A stretch of DNA of 64,000 bases. Origin: Hemerocallis citrina (taxonomy: Eukaryota; Streptophyta; Magnoliopsida; Asparagales; Asphodelaceae). Below are positions 1-9,838 of this stretch, piece after piece. Both the position numbers and the translations under genes were made by a program. Position 1 is the stretch's first letter. Each line of letters begins with the position of its first letter. The stretch is from the NCBI GenBank assembly GCA_017893485.1, contig CM030367.1:90779121-90843120 (forward strand). The letters run 5' to 3'. The notes under the pieces were generated by a model that was given only the letters and a program-made list of their open reading frames with translations, was not told the DNA's origin and made no database searches.

Positions 1-658
1 GCTCTACCGACGTTGTGTGAGACGAAGGAGGAAGGAGAGAGCAGACATAAAAAAAAAGAACAGAAGAGAAAGCAGAGGTCGGGAGAGAGCACCGGGAAAA
101 GAAGAAAAAAAATTGGGTTCGGGCGTTGACCAAGTCAACGCGTGCCGACGACTCGTGCCACCGACCCTCAAATTGGAGAAAAAAATGGTCTCCTCCCGAT
201 GCGCGCTCGCTTGATCGTGATCGATGCACAGGATCGCGCCACGTCATCAGGTATTAATTAATTTAATTAATCGAATTAATTATTTAAAAAATCAGAAAAA
301 ATATTTAAAAATCGGGAAAAAATAATTAAAAAATTCTTAAAATAATTATTAATTCAGAAAATAATTTTAAAATTCTGAAAATATAATTATTAAATTAGAA
401 TAATTAATTAATATTTTCGAAATCAATTATTTAAATTAAGAAATTGAATAAATAATTCCAAAAAACTGGAAAAATCACAAAAAATCCAGAAAAATCTGAG
501 AATAATTCTGGGCATTTTACAAGCTCAGAATAATACAGTTACACCTCGAGCAAGATCCAAACTCCCTTAAGAACTCCGATAAAATCCTGTACGCCATTAG
601 GGCAACAAAACTACTCCTCAAAGACTGTAGAACTCAGTTTCCAGAAGTGGGGGGCTCG

Positions 659-1235
659 TGATATGGCTAAAAATAGGATTAATTCGGAACCGTTCAAATC
701 GGACATGAATCTTAAAGCTCTCAGTGGTAAAATGGCAATTTCACCTACAAACGGGTCTGAAATGGAAACTGGGTCTTTCTTCAAAACCCAATAACCCATA
801 AACGGATCTGTCCTACTGGGTACGGGTCCCAACCCGTTACAAACCAGTTCAGAAGGATAAAGAAGGATTCAGATTCGTAATTATCCCTAAGAGGTGGTTT
901 TAACCACTTCTATCCATCCACACCGGGAAGCAGAGATTTGTTTTTATCTCGAAACGGATCCCTAAGGCGACTATAAATACCCCTTTCCCCCCACCGTAAC
1001 AAGGTAATCAATATTTTTCTACATAAGGCTCTTTCATAATCTTCCTGATTACTGACAAGAGTGTCGGAGGGTGCGTTGCTGGGATCCACCCTGGTGTATT
1101 GCACTTTTTGCAGGTTCTCAGCAACAGCAAGAAACAAGTCAACACATTGGTGAAGATCAACAAGTTTGCCTTATTCGTTTTCTCAAGAATCCACAAATTC
1201 ATCTGTTTGCTCCCACACCAAAATTAGCAGCAACA
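659..1235 (+). repeat. 3' LTR of element X-prime
   Basis: The LTR begins TGATATGG and ends AGCAGCAACA. It is the reverse complement of the LTRs at 1944-2530 and 8117-8701, with scattered substitutions. It is 577 bp and preceded by a polypurine tract containing GTGGGGGGCTCG. A TATAAATA box lies at 972-979. Confidence 0.85.
972..979 (+). promoter_or_regulatory. LTR TATA box
   Basis: TATAAATA followed by a C-rich stretch sits within the 3' LTR of X-prime, where the U3/R boundary is expected. This is motif evidence only. Confidence 0.55.
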
Positions 1236-1287
1236 CTTATCACTTCCAAACCACCCAATTAGGAACCCTAGACCTCCACAAACTGAG

Positions 1288-1943
1288 ATGGACAACTCTG
1301 ATATTTTCGCTACTCTAGCTACCATTCAAGCAACTCTTGCCAATTTCAATCAGAGGCTTGGAAAAGTGGAATTAAATCAAACTGTTGCCCTTGAGCTTCA
1401 TACTAATCGTCAGATCCCCAAGGGAATGATCGTGACGACCGACATCACGATCATGACCATGACAAACAATACAAGAAGAACGTTAAGGCTGACGTTCCCC
1501 ATTTTGAAGGCCACATAGAACCCCAAGCTTATTTTGATTGGATCCGTGCCATGAACCACTACTTCGTGTGGTTTGACATGAACGAACCCCTAAAAGTCAA
1601 ATTTGTCACGATAAAATTGACAAGAAAAGCTCAACAACACTGGACCAATCTTGAACATGCCCGTAGAGGCCGAGGCCTAACACCCATATCCACTTGGGAA
1701 GCCATGAAAGAGAAACTCACTGAGAGATATGTACCGTTATCGTTCCACACCCGATTGCTAGATTCGTAGAACTAAATCTATCAAGGAAGCAAACCCACCC
1801 AAGAATATGTTGATAAGTTTGATAACTTCCTTATTCGGTGCAATGCCTTAGGTAAAAAGAGCGAAAAACACTCTAGGTTCATGGAACGAGCTAATTCATA
1901 GAAATGTGGACTCATTAGCGGCAGCTTATGCCCTTATCCTCGA
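1288..1943 (+). pseudogene. Gag N-terminal part, chromovirus copy 1
   Basis: The frame starts MDNSDIFATLATIQATLANF and matches residues 32 onward of the gag frame on the minus strand at 24656-24108. A coiled-coil-like N-terminus is followed by the capsid-type segment (HYFVWFDMNEPLKVKF, KAQQHWTNLEHARRGRGL, TWEAMKEKLTERYVPL). Frameshifts near 1510-1550 and stops near 1768 make it non-functional. It ends at the insertion point of element X, within the motif read as VDSLAAAYALILD. The gag leader upstream of 1288 was cut by X-prime. Confidence 0.8.
1939..1943. repeat. Target site duplication CTCGA (left)
   Basis: CTCGA lies immediately left of element X and again at 8702-8706 immediately right of it. 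Removing X and one copy restores continuous gag sequence. Confidence 0.85.
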
Positions 1944-2530
1944 TGTTGCTGCTGATTTTGGTGTGGGAGCAAACAGATGAATTTGTGAATTCTTGGAAAA
2001 AACAATAAAGCAAACCTGTTGACCCGTTGACCTTCACCAACTTGTTGACTTGGTCTCTTGCCGCTGCCGTTGACCTGCAAAAAGTGCGAGACACCGGGAT
2101 GAATCCCGGCAATGCACCCTCCGACGCTCTTGTCAGTAATCTGAATGATTATAAAAGAGCTTTAATTGGAAAAGTATTGATTACCTAGTAACAGTGGGGG
2201 AAGAGGGTTTTTATAGTCGCCTTAGAGATCCGTTTCAAGATAAGAACATATCTCTACTTCCCGGTGTGAATGGATAGAAGCGGTTAAGGTCACTTCTTAG
2301 GAATAATTATGAACCTGAATTCTTCTTTATCCTTCTGAACTGGTTTGTAATGGGTTGGGACCCGTACCCAGTAAGACAGATCTGTTTATAGATTATTGGG
2401 CTTTGAAGAAAGACTCAGTTACCATTTCAGACCCGTTTGTAGATAAAAAAAATTACCGTTTTACCCCTAAGCTTTAAGATTCGTGCCCGATTCGAACGGT
2501 CCCGATTTAATCCCATTTTTAGCCATATCA
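1944..2530 (-). repeat. 3' LTR of element X
   Basis: A 587-bp LTR that pairs with 8117-8701. Read on the minus strand it runs from TGATATGGCT to CAGCAGCAACA. The flanking CTCGA direct repeats and the internal polypurine tract define its limits. Confidence 0.9.
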
Positions 2531-2546
2531 CGGGCCCCCCACTCCT
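2531..2546 (-). promoter_or_regulatory. Polypurine tract of element X
   Basis: On the minus strand GGAGTGGGGGGCCCG directly precedes the TG of the 3' LTR, where the plus-strand primer of an LTR element belongs. The same tract precedes the LTR at 659. Confidence 0.7.
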
Positions 2547-2974
2547 GGAGACTGAGTTCTACAGTCTTTTAGGAGTAGTTTTGTTGGTCTAATGGCGTAC
2601 AGAATTTTATCGGAGTTCTTAAAGGAATTTGGATCTTGCTCGAGGTGTAACGGTGTTATTTTGAGCTTGTAAAATGCCCAAAAATATCCTCAAAATTTTC
2701 TGGATTTTTTGTGATTTTTCCAGATTTTTCTGAATTTCTTCTCATTTTCTGAATTTTTTATTCATTTTCCGAATTAAATAATTAATTATCGAAAATTTTA
2801 ATTAATTATTCTAATTTAATAATTATTATTTTCATAATTTTAAAATAATTTTCCGAATTAATAATTATTTTTAGAATGATTTAATTAATTTTTTCGATTT
2901 TTAATTAATTTTTCGGATTTTTTTAAATAATTAATACAAATAAATAAATAAATTAAATTAAATATTACCTGGAT
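2547..2974. other. AT-rich internal spacer of element X, no gene
   Basis: The sequence is AT-rich with repeated AATTAATTA/TTTCCGAATT-like words. It is the inverted counterpart of 240-600 in X-prime, so it is a family feature. No coding frame is supported. Confidence 0.6.
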
Positions 2975-3245
2975 ACGTGGCACATTTCTGGACGTCGATC
3001 ATGATCAGATTGCGCGCATCGCAAAGCAGATCATTCTCTGGACACGTAGCGCATTTCTGGACGTCGATCATGATCAGATGGCGCGCATCGCAAAGCAGAT
3101 CATTTTCTGGACACGTGGCACATTTCTGGGAGTCGATCATGGTCAGATGGCGCACATCGCAAAGCAGATCATTTTCTGGAACGTGGCGCGTTTCTGAGCA
3201 TCGATCGTGTCGTAGCGCGAATTTTGAGATGATCGGACGGCTTGT
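2975..3245. repeat. Tandem repeat, about 69-bp unit, four copies
   Basis: Units begin at about 2975, 3044, 3113 and 3181 (ACGTGGCACATTTCTGG...). Each contains GTCGATCATGATCAGAT and GCAAAGCAGATCATT. The units differ by a few substitutions and the last is shorter. ORFs here on both strands are repetitive and not credible genes. Confidence 0.85.
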
Positions 3246-4550
3246 ATAGTTCGGCAGCGTTTTTCTCCACATTACGAGCTCGGTAGGTCGGTAGCTCGGC
3301 AACCAGCGCCGACCCCCCAGAAGACGCCACGTGGCGCAGTCAACGCTGGCGTTGACCGCCACGTGGCACACTTTTTTTTTCTTTCTTTCTTTCATTCTTT
3401 CTCCCCGCCCTTTTCCTCTGCCTTTCTTCCTTCTCCTTCGTCTCCTTCCTTCGATTTCTTCAAGCATTGCTGGAGCTCGACGAATGGTGGCTCATCGAAG
3501 GCGTGGTTCGGCGAGGGGAGCTCGTCGAGAGGAGAGTTGGCGAGGAATGGAGGAGGAGAGGAGGGTCAGCGACGAGAGGAGCTGTGGCAGCGCTGGCGTG
3601 GAGCTCGGATGCACCAGAGAGAAGCTCGTCGGCAGCTGACAGTGGAGATCGGCCTTGGAGGTCGACGAGGCATTCATGGAGGTTGGAGCTCGACACCGTG
3701 ATGGGTTCGGAGCTCTTCGAAGAAGAGCTCGACATTGTGGAGGAGGAGAGGAGCTTGAAGCTCGGTGATGGAGCTGTTCGGCTTTGGAGCTTCGAGAGTA
3801 GCGCTCGGTGGTAGCTCGAGCTCGGTGAAGTCGACGATAGTGGAGCTAGCCGATGAAGGAGGAGCTCGGTGTCGAAGCTCTGCCGACTCGACGTAGTGTT
3901 TGGAAGGGGAAGAGCTCGACGAAGCTTCGCGAGGAGGGAGGCGAAAGCTTCGAGCTCTTCATTGGAGTTGGGCAGAGCTCGGAGTGAGGAGCTCGGCGAG
4001 GTGGCGAATCAGTGGGATTCTCGACGAGGCGGCGAGCTCGGCCGCGAAATGGAGGTCGGAGATGAGCGAGCTCGTCGACGGAGGGAGAGCTCGGTGGCGT
4101 GAGGAGCTTGGCACAGTGAAGAAGAGGAGTTTGGGTTTTTCTTGTTTGGTTTTGGCGCCAATTCGAGGAAGAGGATGGAGAGGAGAGATGTGCAGTTTGT
4201 GGAACGGGATCGGGTTTATAACGGGTTCGGATCCGACCCGTTAACCCATCCGCTTCTATTTTTTGATTGATTGGATCTGAACCGCACATCGTGTTTGAGC
4301 ACAAATTTCGAGGCAAATTTTTTGCCATTTTGCAGTTTGGTAGCTCAGTGGCTTGGATTTCAGATCTGAGCTACGTGGCTCCATCTGGACGGTTGATCAT
4401 GATCATGGCGCGAATCACAAGGCAAGAGGCCCAGATCACGAGAAAACGTGATCTTGTCGTTTTGTGTAGATGTGGCAAAATCTGAGTCATCTATCAGCCA
4501 TTGGCGCGAACATCTGGACGATCTGACGGTCCAAGGAGCTCGGGGGTATT
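3246..4550. other. GC-rich low-complexity region of element X, no credible gene
   Basis: This region is dominated by repeated GAGCTCG words (about 3470-4130) and a CT-rich stretch (3368-3460). Overlapping ORFs on both strands (for example 3846-4328 minus and 3467-3814 plus) have Ser/Pro/Arg/Glu-rich compositions that follow from the base composition. Its sharp change from the AT-rich spacer could mean captured host DNA, but no domain is recognisable. Confidence 0.5.
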
Positions 4551-4555
4551 TTTTC

Positions 4556-4736
4556 GCAATACGGAGGTCGGTGCCCCGGTAGCTCGGCATTGTAGCTCGG
4601 TAGCTCGACGCTGTAGCTCGGGGGCATTTTTCCCCGAAGGGGCACCTCGGTAGCTCGGCGTTGTAGCTCGGTAGCTCGACGCTGTGGCTCGGGGGTATCT
4701 TTCCCCAAAGGGGCACCTCGATAGCTCGGCGTAGCT
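4556..4736. repeat. Tandem repeat rich in GTAGCTCG, about 72-bp unit
   Basis: Roughly two and a half units of a GTAGCTCGG-rich sequence ending in a TTTTTCCCCGAAGGGG-like inverted repeat (around 4626-4645 and again near 4692-4712). The inverted repeat would form a short hairpin in the transcript. Confidence 0.7.
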
Positions 4737-5019
4737 ATGTTGCGATCCACTTTTCCGGTGCTACAGAGGTCCGATCGGGGCGTGTGATCCCTCGTTTCGA
4801 AGCTAACTCGAAGATCCACAACTTCTCTTTAGGAGTGGGCTAAAGAATCACCCTTCTTTATGGTCAAAATAGCCCCGCAACATTCTTGTCTTCATGAAGT
4901 TGAGGAGTGTTTTGGTCTTCAAAATCTTCGAAGAGGAGCTCCACTCCTAGGAGCGAAGAAGATGGGCTAGGAAGATCCTCGTAAGAGCCATGGGAAGATC
5001 CATTCTTGGGGGTGAGTGC

Positions 5020-6050
5020 AAGGAGCAACTTCTGGGGAGAGTTCTAGCTCGGAGCCCATTGAGAGGAAGGGCACTCGTGAGGCGAACGGAGTGAAGAACA
5101 TCACAAGGCTCTAGGAGAGAGCAATTCGTGAGACGAGTTTGAGCAGTAACTCTAGGGGAGAGTTTTGAGCTCCGAACTCGCCTAGAAGAGGTCCGCTTTG
5201 GAAGTGAGCGGAGCGAAGAGCTTGGCTCTAGGAGAGAGCCATTTGAGAGACGAGTTTAAGGAGTAACTCTAGGAGAATGTTGTGCTCCGAACTCGTTGAG
5301 AAAATATCCGCTTTGGAGGCGAGCGGAGCGAAGAGCTTGGCTCTAGGAGAGAGCCATTTGGGAGATAAGTTTGAGGAGCAACTCTAGGAGAGAGTTGTGA
5401 GCTCCGAACTCGTTGAGAAAAGGTCCGCTTTGGAGGTGAGCGGAGCGAAGAGCTTGGATCTAGGAGAGAGCCATTTGGGAGACAAGTTTGAGGAGCAACT
5501 CTAGGAGAGAGTTGTGAGCTCCGAACTTGTCATTTAAGAGAGATTCAACGGTTGTGGGAGCAGTTCCGAATGGCGAACCACTTCTTACCCGCTTATGAGA
5601 GAGTAATTTGAAGCGGAATCGAGCCAAGTGTTGGACTCCGAACTCGGCGTTTAAGATAGATTCTACGGTTGTGGGAGCAGTTCCGAATGGCGAACCACTT
5701 CTTACCCGTTTATGAGCGAGTAATTTAAAGCAGAATCAAGCCAAGTGTTGGACTCCGAACTCCTTGTTTAAGAGAGATTCAACGGTTGTGAGAGCAGTTC
5801 CGAATGGCGAACCACTTCTTACCCGCTTATGAGCGAGTAATTTGAAGCGGAATCGAGCCAAGTGTTGGACTCCAAACTCGTTGTTAAGGGGGTTAACGAG
5901 GTGTAGGAGCAATTCCGAATGGTGAGCTGCCCCGCCCTTGCTTGTTTGCAAGCGGCTAAAGCAACGTCGAATCAAGCGTTGGACTCCAAACTCGTTTTTT
6001 GAGCTTAGTAAGTTGCGGGGACAGCCATGTAGGAGAAGCTGGATTCTGAA
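5020..6050. repeat. Tandem array, about 117-bp unit, about nine copies in two subfamilies
   Basis: The unit marker GAGCGAAGAG recurs at about 5211, 5326 and 5443. The marker GGACTCC(G/A)AACTC recurs at about 5633, 5750, 5867 and 5981. Periods are 114-117 bp. The left half (AGGAGAGAG... type) and the right half (GGGAGCAGTTCCGAATGG type) are two variants of similar length. The array lies between gag and the 3' LTR of X. In Tat-lineage elements this interval is known to hold variable tandem repeats that can seed satellite DNA. Confidence 0.85.
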
Positions 6051-6179
6051 CTCACCATTTAACGAGTCGCAGATGTGACTCGGAGAGATAGAGATGAAGC
6101 AAGAGCAATAATTTTCAAGGAAAAAATGTAAAGTTTTATTGAGGTAAACTAAGTGGCCGCTTCAATAGGGCGAGTCATT

Positions 6180-8049
6180 ATTACATGCTATTGGCCGGGT
6201 TACAAGCATCGGCCGTATTGAAAATCAAGATCCTACTTCTACGATAAGGTGAAGACCTCTTGGGAGGAGGTGGATTCTCCCTCCATTGGACCTTTTTGGA
6301 TGAGGTGGAAGACGGCCCCAGGTTCTGAGTCTTGAGGCTCGGCGGGCCTCTCTGTTCGTTTGTAGGCTCCTCAGGGGGGAAGCTCGGCCCCATCATTTTG
6401 GACGAACTTGGTCAGGTGTCCCCGCTGTATGAGTTCTTCGATCTCTTCCTTGAAAGCCCGACAATCATCCGTGTCGTGGCCGTGGTCCCTGTGAAAGCGG
6501 CACCACTTATCCCTGTTCCTCTTCTTGCCAGGGGTATTCATTCTAAAGGGAGCGCGGAGTAATCCTTCCTTGTCCACCTCCATAAGAACTTCTGATATAT
6601 TAGCAATGAGGGGGGTGAATTTCTCAAAACGAGGAGTCGAGCGGTGCTGGCCATTGCCGTCCCTCTGGAATTTCTGGGACCCTTCTTCGCTCGTATTCTT
6701 CCGTTTGTTCCCGGAAGATGTCTCCTCAAGCGTAGGGGGTTGAGAGCCTCTTCCGCTCGTATGTACTTCTCCACTCTAAGTAGGAGTTCTGAGAAGTTCC
6801 AATGAGGCTTCTTGGCAAGGGACGCCCTGAGGTTGGCATTAGTGACGTTGCGCTCGAATGCGGCAGAGGCTACTGATTGATTGAGGGAGGGAATGGACCA
6901 GGCTTCGACGGTGAAGCGTCGAACGTAATCTCTGAGGGTCACCAGGGATACACTCGTTTTCTCGGCCCGGCGGTTACTCACGAAATGAGTAAGGAAGAGC
7001 CCTTCGAACTGATCGAATGAGAAGATGGAGGCCGGGGCGAGTCGAGAGTACCATTCTCTAGCAGGCCCCTTCAGTGTGGCAGGAAATATCTTGCAGAAGA
7101 GGGCATCTGAAGCACGGTGGATCATCATGAGAGTTTTGAAACTCTCTATGTGATCCGCAGGGTCCGACTCCCCGGTATACGCCTCGAAGTGAGGCAGCTT
7201 GAAGTTCTCTGGGACGGGGGCCTCCATGATGGTGCGGGAGAATGGAGGTCTGCTCGGGCGGAAGTTTATCACCCGTTGCTCTTCTTCCCTGTCAATTCGG
7301 CTGAGGCGCCTCTCCATCTCGTGGAGACGGCAGTAGACTGAGTCTTCTCTTTGATCATATCTTGCCGAGCCTCGGGACTCATCTTCGTACGAGGGTGGAC
7401 TGGGGCTGCAGCGATGATAGCTTGGAGATGGAGCAGGACAGGGATTGTGAAGGCGGTGGCTCCTAGCTGGCTCATAAGTGGCCTCTGGTCGTTATTTGGG
7501 GCGATATTGAGGGCCCGTAAGACTGCCGCTTGGAAGTCTTGAAGCTTTGCCCTTGTGACTGGTGCCTCTCCAGCTTGGCGGTCCCTATGTGTGGCTCGGC
7601 TTACTGGAGAATGAGTTCTCCGCCGATGACGCTGAGGGGACTCTCTCGCCTCCTTGGGGGAAGGGATCTTCTGGTCCTTGGTCGGCGGGGGGTCCGGACT
7701 CTTGAGACCCCTGGGTGCTCAAGTTGATAGACTCTCCCAAGGGCTCGCCATCCATTCAGGCGAGTTCGGAGGTCGAGCCCCTTTTGGCGATCGGCAATCA
7801 CTTGACAAAGATCCCGCTCGGGAGGGTTTTGAGAAGCCATAGATTCAACTGAAGGATTGGGACCCGCGACATGGTCATGAGGAGAATGTTGCTTCGAACG
7901 ACTCCGACGGGAGCCCCCCTGGGCAGCCCCCCGAGACCCTGGAGGGGCCTGTTGAGGAGGAGCACCTTGAGCTGGAGGAGGGGGAGGAGGAACAGAAGTG
8001 GTTCTTCGGCTGGAGACCGCTGCCTTCCCCTTCTGTTTTGGATGCATGG
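6180..8049 (-). pseudogene. Gag of element X (Tat-like), interrupted
   Basis: Minus-strand pieces share one gag. An N-terminal Pro/Gln-rich leader starts MHPKQKGKAAVSSRRTTS at 8047. The core, 7317-6538, contains MEAPVPENFKLPHFEAYTG, DPADHIESFKTLMMIHRAS and KGPAREWYSRLAPASIFSFD, typical of gypsy gag. A segment at 6583-6371 carries CRFHRDHGHDTDDCRAFKEE, a zinc-binding-like C...H...H...C pattern typical of this group. Frames change between segments, so it is not a single ORF now. No protease or RT follows. Confidence 0.8.
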
Positions 8050-8093
8050 CTTGGAACTAGTCTCGCTGACGAAGTTAGGTCGGGTTGCTTTTT

Positions 8094-8113
8094 CGTTCCC
8101 ACAGACGACGCCA
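8094..8113 (-). promoter_or_regulatory. Primer binding site of element X
   Basis: On the minus strand TGGCGTCGTCTGTGGGAACG begins three bases after the 5' LTR. A closely similar TGGCGCCGT...GTGGGAA motif is the usual start of the internal region in plant Tat-type gypsy elements. The matching tRNA was not checked. Confidence 0.65.
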
Positions 8114-8116
8114 ATC

Positions 8117-8701
8117 TGCTGCTGCTGATTTTGGTGTAGGAGCAAACAGATGAATTTGTGGATTCTTAGAGAAAACAATAAAGCAAACCTGTTGACCCGT
8201 TGACCTTCACCAACTTGTTGACTTGGTCTCTTGCCGCTGCCGTTGACCTGCAAAAAGTGCGAGACACCGGGATGGATCCCGACAACGCACCCTCCGACAC
8301 TCTTGTCAGTAATTTGAATGATTATAAAAGAGCTTTAATTGGAAAAGTATTGATTACCTGGTAACAGTGGGGGGAGAGGGGGGTTTTTATAGTCATCTTA
8401 GGGATCCGTTTCAAGATAAGAACATATCTCTACTTCCCGGTGTGAATGGATAGAAGCGGTTAAGGTCACTTCTTAGGGATAATTATGAACCTGAATTCTT
8501 CTTTATCCTTCTGAACTGGTTTGTACGGGTTAGGACCCGTACCCAGTAAGACAGATCCGTTTATGGGTTATTTGGCTTTGAAGAAAGACCCAGTTTCCAT
8601 TTCAGATCCGTTTGTAGATGAAATTACCGTTTTACCCCTGAGCTTTAAGATTCGTGCCCGATTCGAACGGTCCCGATTTAATCTCATTTTTAGCCATATC
8701 A
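8117..8701 (-). repeat. 5' LTR of element X
   Basis: A 585-bp LTR nearly the same as 1944-2530. It is flanked on the right by CTCGA (8702-8706), then by resumed chromovirus gag. Confidence 0.9.
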
Positions 8702-8706
8702 CTCGA

Positions 8707-9105
8707 TATGGATTCCCTTAAAGTAAGTTCCTATTACAAGTCCAGCGATTCGATGAATCATTCCTCTAGAATGACCCCTCCTAATCCCTCTAGGCCTGAA
8801 CACTCCTCTCCTCAGTACCCCAACAAGTCGTACCCAAGCAAGCCTACTTCAAATCCCTATTCACTTAGAAATGACAACACAGATAAGCACACTGAAAAAA
8901 ACTATTCTAAGATTGATTCTCTCACTATGTGCTATAAATGCCAGGGATACGACCATATTGCTGGCAACTGTCCAAGCCCAAGTAGGATCAATATAATAGA
9001 AGGTACCGCTATCATCGCTGATGAGCCCGACAATAAGTTTACCTATGAACCTCATGTAAGTGATGACTTTGATGAAGAAGAGGAAGACCAACCTCTCAAC
9101 TGTAT
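8707..9105 (+). pseudogene. Gag C-terminal part with zinc knuckle, chromovirus copy 1
   Basis: It resumes at MDSLKVSSYYKSSDS, continuous with the gag broken at 1943. A CX2CX4HX4C knuckle (CYKCQGYDHIAGNC) lies at about 8932-8973, followed by an acidic tail (DDFDEEEEDQ). The same order occurs in copy 2 at 23915-23475 (minus). Confidence 0.85.
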
Positions 9106-9189
9106 TCGGTCGATCCAATCACCTTCACTGAATGTACCTGAGTCAGCCATCCTTTCCCAAGTCACTTGGCAGCCCATAGATTTTACCCG

Positions 9190-9838
9190 TGTTAGAACAT
9201 CACAGAGTTACAGAGTCTGCATCTACATTTGCATTCCGCAGTCATGATTTGCATAGAGAAATTTCCAAGGAAATTAATGAGAATAATTTTAACTACAAGT
9301 TAATAGAGGATACTAAAAGAAAATTTAAAACTCTTGATGTTGGTGACGAAGAGATGGTTCGGATTCGTCCTCAACGTTTTCCAGCTAGATCTGTTAAGAA
9401 CTTGAACATAAGTGTTGCAAGCCACGTTGACCTTCTTGAAGGTTTTGGTAAGTAAGACTTTCATATTGAGGATCTAGTACTCTATGAAGGCTCAAAATTT
9501 AACCCTAGAAATTCTTTTATAGATGAGCCTACCTTGCAGCCTAATGGTAAGATTCCCATATTTATCCCTCTACCTGATACTATTTACCCACCGACAAAAG
9601 AATTGAATAATATTTTAGATGATCAGATAATTTCTACAAGAGATGGTAGTATTCATAGGTATTTGGTGAGGTGAAAGAACAAGCCGAAAAAGGATGACAC
9701 TTGTAGTGATCATGAGGAGCTCCAGCGCTTGGATTCATATCTTTTGGAGCGCCATGATAGGATCACTGATTTTGACTCGACTGGGTCGTGCTCTCTCTCA
9801 CCCGGAGAGAATGATGAGGACATCAATTCTGTTTAGTT
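9190..9838 (+). pseudogene. Integrase C-terminal module and chromodomain remnant, chromovirus copy 1
   Basis: After the gag tail the frame passes directly into the integrase C-terminal region (ESASTFAF, HDLHREISKEINENN, EEMVRIRPQRF), then a chromodomain-like stretch (IISTRDGSIHRYLVR, KNKPKKDDTCSD) and an acidic tail ending about 9838 inside the LTR start. A stop replaces a Trp-type position before KNKPKK, and frameshifts occur near 9450. The integrase catalytic core and RT are absent. Confidence 0.8.

Larger units (their letters stand above)
1..1235 (+). mobile_element. Gypsy element X-prime, 3' end only (internal tail plus 3' LTR)
   Basis: This is the right-hand end of a plus-oriented element of the same family as the full element at 1944-8701. 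Positions 1-230 are purine-rich. Positions 240-520 are very AT-rich with repeated AATTAATTA-like stretches and no credible gene. A G-rich polypurine tract follows at about 645-658, then a 3' LTR at 659-1235. Its 5' part lies outside the window. The insertion falls in the leader of the gag frame of chromovirus copy 1, which resumes at 1236. The TSD cannot be checked because the left flank is missing. Confidence 0.75.
1944..8701 (-). mobile_element. Gypsy element X: complete, gag-only, non-autonomous (Tat-like)
   Basis: A complete minus-oriented element of 6758 bp. In transcriptional order it has: 5' LTR 8701-8117, PBS (TGGCGTCGTCTGTGGGAACG) just inside it, gag 8049-about 6180, no recognisable pol, a 3.5-kb repeat-rich non-coding region, a G-rich polypurine tract at 2545-2531, and 3' LTR 2530-1944. 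Both ends follow TG...CA and are flanked by CTCGA. The gag motif CRFHRDHGHDTDDCRAFKEE resembles gag of the Tat/Ogre group. With gag but no pol, it would need enzymes in trans. Confidence 0.88.

Noticed and set aside
3331..4328. Overlapping ORFs up to 160 codons on both strands
   Set aside because: Low-complexity composition (GAGCTCG repeats, CT run) explains the open frames; no motif was seen.
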